DNA of 64,000 nucleotides from Deltaproteobacteria bacterium (GCA_016875095.1 VGSG01000006.1:1-64000); one strand, 5' to 3'; counted from the first letter of the stretch, positions 35,131-45,098 are shown. The notes: a model not told the origin generated them from the sequence alone. Translations and numbers: made by a program.

Positions 35131-35745
35131 TCAGCCTGAACAGCGGACCTGCGCGCACTCCTTGCAGATCAGGCCCTCTGTGGTATCCACGAGTCTGGAC
35201 CGCATGGTCGGTTCGCCACACCCGGCGCACGGCTCGGTCCCGACCACGGACGCGTACGGCGGCGTCTCCACGGTCACTTCTCTGACTTCAAAAAAATCAA
35301 CCGGATCGCCGCGTATGAGCGCGATCACCGCCTCCCGACGCAGCTCGTCCCACTTCTCTTGCTCGGCTTGAGAAGCCTCGCCCGCGTCGATCTTCGCCTT
35401 GAGGGCCTTGCGTTCTTCGTTCCCGGGCAGAGCTCTATTTCGCAGCGATACCCGAACCGCTCGGCCCGTCTTTCTCTCGAGAAGGGTGAAAACTTGCTTG
35501 CCCCAGTCCCGGAAGATCAGGTTCCCTTTCCCAAACGTGCAGCCGGTCAACACCTGGACCGCGTCCACCGCGCATGAATCGTTTTCCACAATAGCCACGA
35601 ACTCTTCGTCATCCGCGCGGGCGCTCCCCAGCATTGCCCTGGCCGAGGCGACCGCGGCATAACCTATGGCCAGTCCGGGGCACACATGGCCGTGGAACGC
35701 CACACACTGAGAGAAGTCGTCCGGAAAGACTTCATTGGAGGCCAT
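35131..35745 (-). CDS. FmdE-family protein with C-terminal zinc ribbon
   Basis: A 204-residue protein of the formylmethanofuran dehydrogenase subunit E family: the N-terminal AFHGHVCPGLAIGYAAV (conserved Cys22) and NDSCAVDAVQVLTGCTFGKGNL are diagnostic, and a C-terminal zinc ribbon CAGCGEPTMRS...LICKECAQ follows. No other formylmethanofuran dehydrogenase subunits are nearby, as is usual for bacterial FmdE proteins, whose role is unclear (molybdenum/tungsten or formate metabolism suspected). AAGGAG precedes the ATG at 35745; a frame to 35790 exists. It overlaps the NUDIX gene by 14 bases. Confidence 0.88.
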   Translation of the reverse strand: MASNEVFPDDFSQCVAFHGHVCPGLAIGYAAVASARAMLGSARADDEEFVAIVENDSCAVDAVQVLTGCTFGKGNLIFRDWGKQVFTLLERKTGRAVRVSLRNRALPGNEERKALKAKIDAGEASQAEQEKWDELRREAVIALIRGDPVDFFEVREVTVETPPYASVVGTEPCAGCGEPTMRSRLVDTTEGLICKECAQVRCSG

Positions 35746-36382
35746 CTGAGGCTCCTTCAGAGGCGCAGACTGAGAATTCCGGGCGCCCATGCTCGATCAG
35801 TTCGGTGAAGTGTTTCAGAATCCTCGCGGTTGCTCCCCAGATGTTGTGCCCTTGCCATTTGTAGACAACCACCTCGATGTCCCTGCCCTGAAAACGCCAT
35901 GTCTCTTCGGAACGACGGCTCGGGTCGAAGAAGACTTCCAGCGGCACCCCCAGCACCTCGTCAATCTCCCTGGCGCTTGGTTTGAACTCATACGGATACG
36001 GGAGCGTTCCGACGAAGGGCGCCACCAGGTAACTCGTCGCCACGGTATAGAAATCATCGAGCTCTCCCAGAATGCGAACGTCTTCCGGTCGAATGCCCAC
36101 TTCTTCCGCGGTCTCTCGCAGCGCGCAGGAGAGCAGGTCCGGGTCGGTGTCGTCCATCTTTCCGCCTGGGAAGGATATTTCCCCCTTGTGATGCTCCACA
36201 AGGTCGGAGCGCCTTGTGAGCAGTACGGTGGGAGCGCCGTCCTTGTAATAGATGGGAAAGAGGACCGCGGCCACGGTGAAGTTCAAGCGAGGAAGGACGG
36301 TCTTTTTCCGCGAATTGAGTATGCGTGTGAGTGATTGTTCAAAACATGAGCTAGTCCAGATCTTGTCATCATTCCCTTTCAT
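35732..36382 (-). CDS. NUDIX hydrolase, CoA-pyrophosphatase (NudL)-like
   Basis: A 216-residue NUDIX protein. The upstream UPF0035 signature LLTRRSDLVEHHKGEISFPGGK runs into the NUDIX box (GGKMDDTDPDLLSCALRET, then AEEVGI) with the metal-binding REx2EE glutamates. This combination is typical of coenzyme A diphosphatases. Start at the ATG 36382; the frame is open further upstream to 36595 but lacks homology. Its 3' end overlaps the FmdE start. Confidence 0.9.
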   Translation of the reverse strand: MKGNDDKIWTSSCFEQSLTRILNSRKKTVLPRLNFTVAAVLFPIYYKDGAPTVLLTRRSDLVEHHKGEISFPGGKMDDTDPDLLSCALRETAEEVGIRPEDVRILGELDDFYTVATSYLVAPFVGTLPYPYEFKPSAREIDEVLGVPLEVFFDPSRRSEETWRFQGRDIEVVVYKWQGHNIWGATARILKHFTELIEHGRPEFSVCASEGASDGLQ

Positions 36383-36446
36383 TGAACCAACCGTCCTTTT
36401 TTGCCGACATGAGGTCTTCAGCCACCGGCGCGCATTCCCACCCGCC

Positions 36447-37559
36447 TCAGCAATAGCGGTCCTGTCCCAGCAAATGCAGGTTGCCCATACTAACACACGT
36501 GAGTCCCGCGCGTACGGCCGCGTCGCGGCATTGTTTCGCGTGGCTCCTGGAGGTGGCCGGAAGATCCCGAAGGTAGAAATCCGGGTGAAATGCAAGCAGC
36601 CGGTAAGGAATGTGGCTATTCACGCCCGCGATGAACGCCGCTATGGCCGCGACCTCCTCCTCGTCCACATATCCGGGAACCAGTAGGGTGCTGGCAACGA
36701 GGAGCGGCGGCTGAGGCCTCCGGGAAAGCCATTCTCCCAGCCATGCGAAATTCCGGAGGGTATCCCGGTTGCTGACCCCGCAAAGGGCATGATGTAGCCG
36801 GTCGTCCCATGCCTTAAGGTCGAATTTGACGGACCCCCCTGACCTGAGAGACAGCTCGGCCACCCTCTTCAGGAAAGGCCGCCGCATGGCGCCGTTCGTT
36901 TCCCAGCAGACCCGGAGGACCCGGCCCCCCGCTTGAGTCAAGGCGATCTCGGAGGTCCGAATCGCATGGAGGACCTGAGGCCCCGGGTCGCCGCCGAAAT
37001 AGCAGATGCACGTGGTGCGATCGTCCACCGCGTCCGCGAGGCGCCTCGCGGAGACGACGCGACCGCGGCGCGAGCTCTCCCGGTAGTGAAAGTTCTGACA
37101 ATACAGGCAGTTGAACGAACAGGCTTGATAGAAGACCGCGAGGTTTTTGAATCCGTATTCAGGTCCCTGTGCGACGGAGTATTCCGGATAGCCGGTCTCG
37201 GATCCGCCCGGACACACGAAATCAGCCACACAGTTTGTCGGCAGCGGATCGTGGTAAAAAGTCAGATCTCCTTCATGCGGCCTTCCACCTTTGAGGCGCC
37301 GATTCTCCACGTGTCGCAGGCCGCAGTATCCGTATCCCCCTTCGGGGATGGCGCACCCATGAAAACAAAGGGGACATGTCAGTCCGTCTTGAGCGCGGGG
37401 AGGATCTTCAGGGAGACCGTGTCGCCGCCGACTCTCGTCATGGACACGCTTGATCTCCGGCCACACGTCCGAGTAGTGATTGCGGATACAGTCGGCGCAG
37501 AAGCCTATTGCGCCCGATATAACCGGGGCGGATGACTTGCAATGTCCGCATGCGCCCAT
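36447..37559 (-). CDS. Radical SAM protein, PflA-like, with N-terminal cysteine-rich region
   Basis: A 370-residue protein. The cluster motif C147-SFN-C151-LY-C154-QN is of the pyruvate formate-lyase-activase type. Before it, residues 1-80 contain two four-cysteine groups (CGHC..CADC and CPLC..CAIPEGGYGYC), likely zinc or extra Fe-S sites. Downstream come FGGDPGPQ, WETNGAMRR, FDLKAWDD and LVASTLLVPGYVDEEEV. Related to activase-like proteins of unknown target. I start at the ATG at 37559; a TTG at 37589 is in frame. Confidence 0.85.
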   Translation of the reverse strand: MGACGHCKSSAPVISGAIGFCADCIRNHYSDVWPEIKRVHDESRRRHGLPEDPPRAQDGLTCPLCFHGCAIPEGGYGYCGLRHVENRRLKGGRPHEGDLTFYHDPLPTNCVADFVCPGGSETGYPEYSVAQGPEYGFKNLAVFYQACSFNCLYCQNFHYRESSRRGRVVSARRLADAVDDRTTCICYFGGDPGPQVLHAIRTSEIALTQAGGRVLRVCWETNGAMRRPFLKRVAELSLRSGGSVKFDLKAWDDRLHHALCGVSNRDTLRNFAWLGEWLSRRPQPPLLVASTLLVPGYVDEEEVAAIAAFIAGVNSHIPYRLLAFHPDFYLRDLPATSRSHAKQCRDAAVRAGLTCVSMGNLHLLGQDRYC

Positions 37560-37627
37560 AGTGAGATCCGAAAAGCGTGTGGATTTCAAAAAGGCGGGAT
37601 CGACGGCGCCATATGAGCAGAGGGCCC

Positions 37628-40600
37628 TTAATGCTCGTCAAACTTAAGTTTCCAGTCCAGTTCCCACAACCATACGACTCCGTCGGTGGAGGAGCTGATG
37701 AGAAAGCGAGCGTTGAAGGAGAACTGCGCCGCAGTGATTTCGCGGGCGTGACCCTGAAACTCGCGAATGAGCTTACCGGTCTTGAGATCCCACATTTTGA
37801 GATTGTTGTCTGTTCCGCCGGTGATGATGAACCTCCCGTCCGGAGAGAATCCGACCGCGCGCACGCCCCGGGGGTCCGCGTCCAGGGTGCGCAGGTGGGC
37901 GCCTGTGCCGATGGCCCAGATTCTGGTGGCGCCGTCCATCGAGGCGGTGGCGAGCAAGTCGCCCCCTGGTGAAACTCGCACACGGGTGATTTGCGAGCGG
38001 TGCCCCTTGAGATCCCGAAGCGGCCTACCGGTCTCGGCGTCCCACATTTTCGTCAGGCCGTCAAATCCGCCGGTGAAGATGTATCGAGAATTGTGGGTGA
38101 AGCCCACTGCGGAAACCTTGTCTTCATGACCTTTGAAGGTCCTGATGAGAGATCCGTCCGAAGCCCTCCACAGCCTCGCGGTCGCGTCCCATGATCCCGA
38201 AAGCACCGAAGCCCCGGTCGGGTCGTATGCCACGGAGCTTACGCTCTCACTATGTCCTTTCAGGATTGCCGTGGTTCTCCCCGAGTAGGTCTCCCACAGT
38301 CGGATGGTCCTGTCATCGCTCCCAGAGGCTGCTTCCCGTCCGTTGGGCGACAGGGCGAGCGCGGCGACAAGATTAGAGTGGCCTTCCAGGATCTGCGCGC
38401 ACTCTCCCGTCTTGGTGCTCCAGACGCGAACCTTGTGGTCCGCATGGGCGGTAAGAAAACTGATGGCGGTGGGCGAAAAAATAAGATCCATTACGGCCGA
38501 CGAGGTTTCAACCGTCTTTCGGTTCCATCCGCTGTGGAGCTCCACCCTTCTTCCTCGGTCAGCCAATTGATTAAGGAGGTCGAGGATCAGATCGGTTCGT
38601 TCATACCCAGGCACCGACTGAGCTTTACGAAGGCGCGCATAGGCTGAGGAGAGCGCGCCCCGCTTGATGGCCTGTCTTGCAGCGTCCACTTCCGTCTTGA
38701 ATTTCTTGTCGGAGCTGATCTGCTTCTTAATGGTGCGCACTTTAGCCAGGGCAAGTTCCGGCCAAAGGGCTCGCCCGCGGACGTCCCATATGCGAGCGCT
38801 CATGTCTCGCCCGCCTGCAAGGAGCTGGCTGCCGTCGGGACTGAACGTCAGGCAGAAGATCTCGTTATCGCCGGCCGGGAACGTGCGATAGACCCGGCCG
38901 CTGACCACGTCCCATACCTTGACCCCTGACTTGGCGTCGTAGCTTGCCGCCAGATTTCTCTCGGCATTGAGAGCGATCGAACCGACCTGGTCTTCATGGC
39001 CCCGGAACGCGACGCGAGGTTCTCCCATTTTGCCGTCCCAGACGACGCACACCTTTTCCTTGGAGCCCGTCAATAGCACGCTGCCGTCCGGGGAGGACTT
39101 CATTGCGGTCACGCGATCGCTCATGTTGCGGGAAAAGGTGACCGTCTCCGACCGAGCCAGATCCATGCGTCGGATCACCTTGTCCTTTCCCACCATAAAG
39201 ACTTCAGGGCCCGATCCGGCAGGGAAAATGGTCGCTGCCGCGCTGTGCATCGGAACCTTGTAGCTCTCCACCGCCTTCGCGGTCCGGGTATCCCAGAGGC
39301 GAACCGAACCGTTCTCTTCCACGCTGAGAATATAGTGGCCGTCAGGTGAGAAGACCGCGCTTGTCACCGCGCCCGCATGGGCCAGGGGACTCCCCACAAA
39401 CCGATCCGCGTCCGGATCGAGCAGCTTCACCGGTGAACCCGCGCGGCCATCCCACAGCGCCACCAACTCCTCGATGGGAGAGATCCAAAGCGCGGCCGGC
39501 GGTTCCCCAACTACCGGAATACTCTTGATCTCCACTCCCCCATTCAAGTCCCATATTCTTACGGTCCTGTCGCGCGCGCCGGTTATCACCAGGCCCGACC
39601 GCGGGAAATATCCTGCGCAGGTCACCCAACCCCGATGGCTTTGCAACACAAGAGTCTCTGATAGCGGGGAGAATCTGAAGAGAGCGCCGATCTGTTCTAC
39701 AGTCAGCCCTGCCAGGGCCTCCGCACGCGGGTTTTGAGTAAATCGCGCCTGGGCTTGCTCCACCATGCCCTGTCGCGCGAGTGAGCCGATCAGCCAGCCC
39801 CGAGCTTCTTCGTCGTCGGGAAATCCGTCCAGATAGGTCTCCAGGTGTTCGGTGGCGTCCTTGTCCTGTCCCGCTCCGATCATGGCTATGGCGAGGGGCT
39901 TCAGCCTATCCAGGGCGCCGTCCTCAGCGGAGAGGGAGAGTTCCGCGAACTCCCGAGCTCGTTGAGCCTCTCCCAGTGTCAACAAGCACCGGGACAGGAG
40001 ATGCGCGCCGCGACCGCGGTATTCCACCGTCTTGCTCACCTCTTCCAGCTTCACCACCAGAGCTCGATCCGGATTCCCGGTGCGGGACCAATCCAGCAAA
40101 CCGAGATTGTATACTGCCTCGGCATGATACGGGTCAGATTCAAGCGCCTGCCGCAACGCAGCCTCGGCTTCCTCCTCGTGGTTAAGGTCCATCAGGGAGA
40201 CAGCCCGATTATTGAGCGCATCCGCAAGGAGCTTCACTTCATCGGCAGGAGGGCGAGTATAGGGCTTTTGGAAAATCTCCTCATATATGCCGGCCATTTC
40301 GTTACGTATTTCCCTGAATGAACCGTATCGGTCGGATGGCCTCTTCTCCAAGCATTTCAGGATGATTGATTCGAGTTGCGCAGGAATGTCCGCGCGGATC
40401 GACGAAGGCGGAGGGGGCGACTTTTCCAGATGAGCCATGACCAGATCCTGCCGCCTTTGGCCCGGCCTGAGGAAGAAAGGCTTTTGCAAACATGAAAGCT
40501 CGAAAAACATGACGCCGAAAGCATAGACGTCCGCCTGAGGTCCCACCTCCTGGTCCAGGTTCCATAGCTCAGGCGCCATGTACCCCGGGGTTCCCATACC

Positions 40601-41476
40601 TGCTGCAGTGATGGATTGGTTTCCCAGCGCAAGGAGATCCGTCAGAGAAATGTTCAGTGGAGCGCCTGCTTGCGATTTTCTCCGCTTGGTGAGGCCGAAA
40701 TCGGTGACTTTGATCAGGCCGTCCTTCGTGAGCATGCAATTGGCGGGCTTTACATCGCGATGAATCAGCCCCTTTGAGTGCGCATGTTCGAGCCCATCAC
40801 TTACCTGGATCATCATGTCGATGACCGCGTCCCATCCGAGGGTCTCCCGGCTGCGTATGATATCGAAGATCGAGCCCCCGTCCACGTATTCGATGAAAAT
40901 GCGCGGGCTGTTCTGAATGGTTCGCACGTAATAACAAGCCGCCATATTCGGGTGAAATCCCAGTTGGATCCAGGTCTCCGCTTCTTTCACAAAAAGCGCG
41001 CGGTCTTCAGGGTTCTGGCGGAGACTTTGAAGGAGGGATTTCACTGCCAGCATCACGTTCCAACGCTTGTGGTGCACGATATAGACCGCGCCCATCCCGC
41101 CGCGTTTGATGCCTCGAACATCGTAGAGGTTCTCGATAGTGTCTCCGACTTTCCATTCCCCCTCTTCGGGAGGACGCGCCGAGTCGGGGCGCGGCGATGC
41201 CGGCTGGTCGGCGAGCGTTGCGGGCCTGGGGTCTCGCACGGCGCCCGCGGATGAACGGGTCACGTCGAAACCGAGGGATTTCAGGAAAGCCTCCAGTTTG
41301 TCCACCCTCGGGCTTGCCCGCATAACGATCAACACGCCTTGTCCACGGGAGATCCGATCCATGATGCCCTCAGGGGCGATCTTGATGAGGTGAGAGAGCT
41401 TCAGGAGACTGGATTGCGACACGTCCCGGCTGGCAGGAGTGGGCATAATCTTGAGGGTTATTTTCTCTTCGGCCAT
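37628..41476 (-). CDS. Ser/Thr protein kinase with TPR and WD40 repeats
   Basis: A 1282-residue eukaryotic-like kinase without an obvious membrane helix. Residues about 1-80 form a unique N-terminal domain; 118-390 hold the kinase: glycine loop GIKRGGMGAVYIV, K146, catalytic HRDVKPAN (239-246), DFG (259-261) and GTPGYMAPE. TPR-like helices follow (about 420-600), then two blocks of WD40 repeats (about 615-895 and 990-1282; e.g. GYFPRSGLVITGARDRTVRIWD) separated by a helical linker, probably two propellers. Such proteins act as phospho-signalling scaffolds. It starts four bases after the RNB gene stop. Confidence 0.93.
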   Translation of the reverse strand: MAEEKITLKIMPTPASRDVSQSSLLKLSHLIKIAPEGIMDRISRGQGVLIVMRASPRVDKLEAFLKSLGFDVTRSSAGAVRDPRPATLADQPASPRPDSARPPEEGEWKVGDTIENLYDVRGIKRGGMGAVYIVHHKRWNVMLAVKSLLQSLRQNPEDRALFVKEAETWIQLGFHPNMAACYYVRTIQNSPRIFIEYVDGGSIFDIIRSRETLGWDAVIDMMIQVSDGLEHAHSKGLIHRDVKPANCMLTKDGLIKVTDFGLTKRRKSQAGAPLNISLTDLLALGNQSITAAGMGTPGYMAPELWNLDQEVGPQADVYAFGVMFFELSCLQKPFFLRPGQRRQDLVMAHLEKSPPPPSSIRADIPAQLESIILKCLEKRPSDRYGSFREIRNEMAGIYEEIFQKPYTRPPADEVKLLADALNNRAVSLMDLNHEEEAEAALRQALESDPYHAEAVYNLGLLDWSRTGNPDRALVVKLEEVSKTVEYRGRGAHLLSRCLLTLGEAQRAREFAELSLSAEDGALDRLKPLAIAMIGAGQDKDATEHLETYLDGFPDDEEARGWLIGSLARQGMVEQAQARFTQNPRAEALAGLTVEQIGALFRFSPLSETLVLQSHRGWVTCAGYFPRSGLVITGARDRTVRIWDLNGGVEIKSIPVVGEPPAALWISPIEELVALWDGRAGSPVKLLDPDADRFVGSPLAHAGAVTSAVFSPDGHYILSVEENGSVRLWDTRTAKAVESYKVPMHSAAATIFPAGSGPEVFMVGKDKVIRRMDLARSETVTFSRNMSDRVTAMKSSPDGSVLLTGSKEKVCVVWDGKMGEPRVAFRGHEDQVGSIALNAERNLAASYDAKSGVKVWDVVSGRVYRTFPAGDNEIFCLTFSPDGSQLLAGGRDMSARIWDVRGRALWPELALAKVRTIKKQISSDKKFKTEVDAARQAIKRGALSSAYARLRKAQSVPGYERTDLILDLLNQLADRGRRVELHSGWNRKTVETSSAVMDLIFSPTAISFLTAHADHKVRVWSTKTGECAQILEGHSNLVAALALSPNGREAASGSDDRTIRLWETYSGRTTAILKGHSESVSSVAYDPTGASVLSGSWDATARLWRASDGSLIRTFKGHEDKVSAVGFTHNSRYIFTGGFDGLTKMWDAETGRPLRDLKGHRSQITRVRVSPGGDLLATASMDGATRIWAIGTGAHLRTLDADPRGVRAVGFSPDGRFIITGGTDNNLKMWDLKTGKLIREFQGHAREITAAQFSFNARFLISSSTDGVVWLWELDWKLKFDEH

Positions 41477-41480
41477 GCGT

Positions 41481-43478
41481 CTACAATAACTTCACGAGGG
41501 AGAGCGCGAGTCTGTCCTCTCTGGGATTGACTTTTTCGATTCTGACCAGGGCTCGGTCGTACGGGGTGAGCGTCAAGCCGTTCGGGGTAGCCAGCGCCCC
41601 GTTAATGCACAAGTCCCGGATCTGCACGAGGTGGAATCGAGGGAACCGCTGGAGCACCACGGCCTCGAACTCCTCATTGACCCTCTCCTTCAGGTATTTC
41701 AGGAGAAAGTATCTCTGACGCTCCCTCTCCAGCGCTACGGCTCTTTCCAGCGGATAGGAGATCTCCACCAGAATCTTTTCCAGCTCTGTTCTCTCCAGGA
41801 GCGGCCGCCCGGTCTCCAGATAGGTCTTGACCTGTCTCTGGACCACTAGATCGGGATATCTTCGCAGGGGTGACGTGCTCGTGGTGTACACGTCCAACCC
41901 TAAAGTAGAATGCGGCGCGGGGTCCAGCCCCAGGTCCCCGCGCGCCATCGCTTTCCTGGCGCGATAGGATGCCACCGGGTCATAGACTTCGCCCAGTTCG
42001 ACCTTTTCCATAGGAGGCGGCTGGCTCCGGTAGAAGCCGGGAATTCTATGCTCCGTCATGAATCGAGCGAAGAGGCTGTTGGCCAGAATCATCATTTCGG
42101 AGACGAGGATCTGAGAAGGGGCTTCCCTGTCTCTTACGGAAACCTCTATCCGGCCTTCTTCATCCACGCGAACCGCCAGCTCGGGATCCCTGAATATGAG
42201 AGCGCCCGAGGCCATCCGCGCCTCCCTCATGGCATGGGCCACCCGGAATAAGTGGGCCTCGGAAGAAGTCGGATCTCCGATCCTTTCATCCGCCTCCTCG
42301 TACGACAGGCGCTCCTTGAGCCGCACCAAGGAAGGAAATATACGGAACTCCCGGACTTGGTAGTCACGACCGACCCGTAAGCTCACGGTAATCGCCGCGT
42401 GAGTTTGCCCGGCCGTAAGGCTCGCCGCGGCCTCGGAAAGCGCCGGCGGCAGCATCGGAACGGTCTTGTCCGGGAGATAGATCGAAGTGGCTCTCTGCCG
42501 GATTTCTCTGTCGAGAAACGACTCATAATCCACGAAATGGGCCACGTCGGTTATATGTATGCCCACAATCGTATCGTCGCCTTGGGAAGTAATTGATAGC
42601 GCGTCGTCCACGTCCCGGGTGCTTGCGGAGTCAATCGCGATCGCGTCCCCCTCCGTGAAAGGAATGTTTGACGTGGGAAGCGGCCTTTGGGCAACGGTTC
42701 GAGCCTCCTGCGCCGCTTCGGGATCGAATTCGATCGGCGTCTTCTCGGCTCTGAGACGGATGTTCTCGTCCTGGGACCAGACGCCCAGCTTTACCAGTAT
42801 CTTGAAGGGATCGAAATCCGAGGGGATCTCCGCGTGTGAGAGAATTTGCTTGACGGTCTTGTGGTCGCTCCATTCCTTCCCGGCTTCCGCAGCCTCTTCC
42901 AGCAGCGGTATGAGTCCGTCAGGCGCGCTCGCGACCGAAACCTCTTGGCCCGCGCCGAGTCGGCTCAGGAAGTCTGCGCACCGGCTTACAAACTCTTTTC
43001 GCTCCCTTTCCTTTTCCATCTGCGCCAGGGCCTGTTCGACACGGGTAGATGAGGTCACCTCGATATGATCAGGCTTGATCCTGAAAAATATTCTGTCTTC
43101 GTGAATGGCCCGTAGGAGCGCAGCCCTGTTGTCCGGATCAGCATCCTTACCAAAGACCAACTGGGCAAGATCCTCCACGCTGATCTCTTCCGCGTCGGAG
43201 CTAACAACCTCCCATATCTCCCGCAGGTTTATCGCGGACTTGATTTGCTCCCTTCCGGCCGACAGCGCCTTGAGCGCGGCAACCTGCTCGTCCTTGGCGC
43301 CCGAAGACGGAAACCGGCCATCCCGTGACGCGCACAGAACCCTCGAAATGGTGATCTTGGTCTCCTGCCCTCGATCGTTGAGCACGCGTAAACGCTTCTC
43401 CTCCAAATCGAGAACAGCGCCGGAGCATATTCTCTTGTCATCAAAAAAATCTACGATGTCGTAGCGTTGCAGTTTCAT
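41481..43478 (-). CDS. RNB-domain ribonuclease (RNase II/R family)
   Basis: A 665-residue 3'-5' exoribonuclease. The catalytic RNB domain is clear: AIDSASTRDVDDALSI with the metal-binding Asp residues, GIHITDVAHFVDYES, LPDKTVPMLPPALSEAAASL, and STSPLRRYPDLVVQRQVKTYL. It lacks a typical tandem cold-shock N terminus; a short domain (MKLQRYDIVDFFDDKRICSG) and a helical region precede RNB, as in the shorter RNase II-like enzymes of delta-proteobacteria. I start at 43478; a longer frame reaches 43553. Confidence 0.9.
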   Translation of the reverse strand: MKLQRYDIVDFFDDKRICSGAVLDLEEKRLRVLNDRGQETKITISRVLCASRDGRFPSSGAKDEQVAALKALSAGREQIKSAINLREIWEVVSSDAEEISVEDLAQLVFGKDADPDNRAALLRAIHEDRIFFRIKPDHIEVTSSTRVEQALAQMEKERERKEFVSRCADFLSRLGAGQEVSVASAPDGLIPLLEEAAEAGKEWSDHKTVKQILSHAEIPSDFDPFKILVKLGVWSQDENIRLRAEKTPIEFDPEAAQEARTVAQRPLPTSNIPFTEGDAIAIDSASTRDVDDALSITSQGDDTIVGIHITDVAHFVDYESFLDREIRQRATSIYLPDKTVPMLPPALSEAAASLTAGQTHAAITVSLRVGRDYQVREFRIFPSLVRLKERLSYEEADERIGDPTSSEAHLFRVAHAMREARMASGALIFRDPELAVRVDEEGRIEVSVRDREAPSQILVSEMMILANSLFARFMTEHRIPGFYRSQPPPMEKVELGEVYDPVASYRARKAMARGDLGLDPAPHSTLGLDVYTTSTSPLRRYPDLVVQRQVKTYLETGRPLLERTELEKILVEISYPLERAVALERERQRYFLLKYLKERVNEEFEAVVLQRFPRFHLVQIRDLCINGALATPNGLTLTPYDRALVRIEKVNPREDRLALSLVKLL

Positions 43479-43553
43479 GGGTTTCAGATAAGGTCTTTCA
43501 TATCTTAAGGGCTGCGGGCGCCTCACCCCTGGACCCGAGAACCGACCTCGCAT

Positions 43554-43969
43554 GATCCGCGAGTTTACAGCTCCCCAGAGCGGAGGAATAGGCTATCCTA
43601 TAACTTATAACCTATCAGGGCGAAGAGGCGAGAGCCACCCCTTTTTTACCGAGATCCTTTGTCTCGTGGCCTGGTAGAGCGATGGGCCCGGGATTTGAGC
43701 CAAGAATACTCCTCTCGCAATAGAGCGGAAAGCTTTCACTCGGTGCCACGGATGTCCCCCGCGCCTCGCGGACTCATCCGTGCGCGGACGAGCCTAGCGG
43801 AGCGTCCGCGGCGCCAAACTTGCCGGCGCGTTCTCATATTCTGTCGTGACCAATAGATCCTGGCCCTTCGCAGAGGCGCCGACCCGGACTTTCCGCACGT
43901 TTCACTTTTTTCTAGAGCCTGTGGCAAAAATCGTTCATTATTGGGGCGGCCCTGCGGCTGAGCGCGAAT
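43554..43969. other. Intergenic region, no gene seen
   Basis: 416 bases between the divergent RNB gene and gmhA. An AT-rich stretch with the tandem TATAACTTATAACC lies around 43598-43612 and may contain promoters; no frame here has a recognisable domain. Confidence 0.4.
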
Positions 43970-44617
43970 ATGCCGGAGGAGATCCCCTACTCCGGGAGAA
44001 GCGCAAGGAGACCCGATTCGTTGAAAGAGCGCATCGCTGAGATCTTCAATCAAAGCATCGAGCTTCAGCGGACCTGCCTCCGGGAGAATCTCTCCGCCCT
44101 GGAGGAGGTGGCTCACGGCTTGGCCGAAGTCCTTGAGCGGGGCAACAAGCTTCTCCTTTTCGGCAACGGAGGATCCGCCGCCGACGCCCAACACATAGCC
44201 GCGGAATTCGTTAACAAATACCTGATAGATCGACCACCTCTCGCGGCTATCGCCCTCACAACAGACACCTCGATCCTCACGGCCATAGCCAACGACGTTG
44301 AATACGAAGCCGTTTTCGATAAGCAGATCAGAGCGATCGGGAAAGCGGGGGACGCGGCAATAGGAATCAGCACTTCGGGCACATCGAGAAACGTGGTGCG
44401 GGGACTTGAAACCGCTCGCTCGTTAGGGCTGGTCACGATAGGCATCGGTGGCCCTCCGAACGCTCGCATGGGAGATTTTTGCGATCATTATCTCGCGGTT
44501 GCCGGCGGCGCGACCCCTCGCATACAAGAAGCGCACCAGGTGATCGGCCACGTTATCGTGGAGCTGGTGGATGAACTTCTGTTCGGCGCTCGAACGGGGG
44601 CTCGCTCCGCGCTTTGA
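43970..44617 (+). CDS. gmhA: Phosphoheptose (sedoheptulose 7-phosphate) isomerase
   Basis: First step of ADP-heptose synthesis for LPS core. SIS-domain protein with LLFGNGGSAADAQHIAAEFVNKY, ISTSGTSRNVVRGLE, and the C-terminal RIQEAHQVIGHVIVELVDE with the catalytic residues. I list the ATG at 43970; the TTG at 44021, preceded by AAGGAG nine bases upstream, gives a 198-residue protein that fits the family better and may be the true start. Confidence 0.92.
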   Translation: MPEEIPYSGRSARRPDSLKERIAEIFNQSIELQRTCLRENLSALEEVAHGLAEVLERGNKLLLFGNGGSAADAQHIAAEFVNKYLIDRPPLAAIALTTDTSILTAIANDVEYEAVFDKQIRAIGKAGDAAIGISTSGTSRNVVRGLETARSLGLVTIGIGGPPNARMGDFCDHYLAVAGGATPRIQEAHQVIGHVIVELVDELLFGARTGARSAL

Positions 44618-44647
44618 GACGAGGCGCGGCGCAATGACAGGGCCCTT

Positions 44648-45076
44648 ATGCCTGCCACTGCAGGCTTGGGGCATGTGAATGAGGTTTCCGAAGTGACGCG
44701 CGCGGATGTCAGGGTCCCTTTTAAGTTTACTGTGATCCACGGAGACGATCCCGCGCGCAGATCGGATCAGCATTCAGCCATTACGCGATCGTTGAGCTTG
44801 ACCGGCCTTATTTTTGACACGCCCAAGATGGTGTGGGACGGCTTTCATCTTTCTTTCACCGAGTATTCTTTCGCCCGGAATTCTCTGGAGCTTGTGCTGG
44901 ACTTGGGCAAGCACTTTGGAACCGTTGACTGCCTGGCCCAAGTTGAATGGTATGAACGCCAAACAGCCGACGTGTTTAGCGTGGGCGTGGAATTTTCCGA
45001 AATGCACGCTGATGCCCGAAACGTGATCAAGCGTTTCATCGAGTTCTGCATTCAGGCCGGCCGCGAGAAGAAATAA
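44648..45076 (+). CDS. PilZ-domain-like protein
   Basis: A 142-residue protein with a PilZ-type c-di-GMP-binding fold: RADVRVPF matches the RxxxR motif, SLSLTGL replaces the usual D/NxSxxG with Ser in the first place, and VEWYERQTADVFSVGVEFSEM is the typical C-terminal strand set. Binding of c-di-GMP is likely but weakened by the altered second motif. It follows gmhA by 30 bases. Confidence 0.75.
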   Translation: MPATAGLGHVNEVSEVTRADVRVPFKFTVIHGDDPARRSDQHSAITRSLSLTGLIFDTPKMVWDGFHLSFTEYSFARNSLELVLDLGKHFGTVDCLAQVEWYERQTADVFSVGVEFSEMHADARNVIKRFIEFCIQAGREKK

Positions 45077-45098
45077 CCGTACTGCCGGGAGAAGCGAT

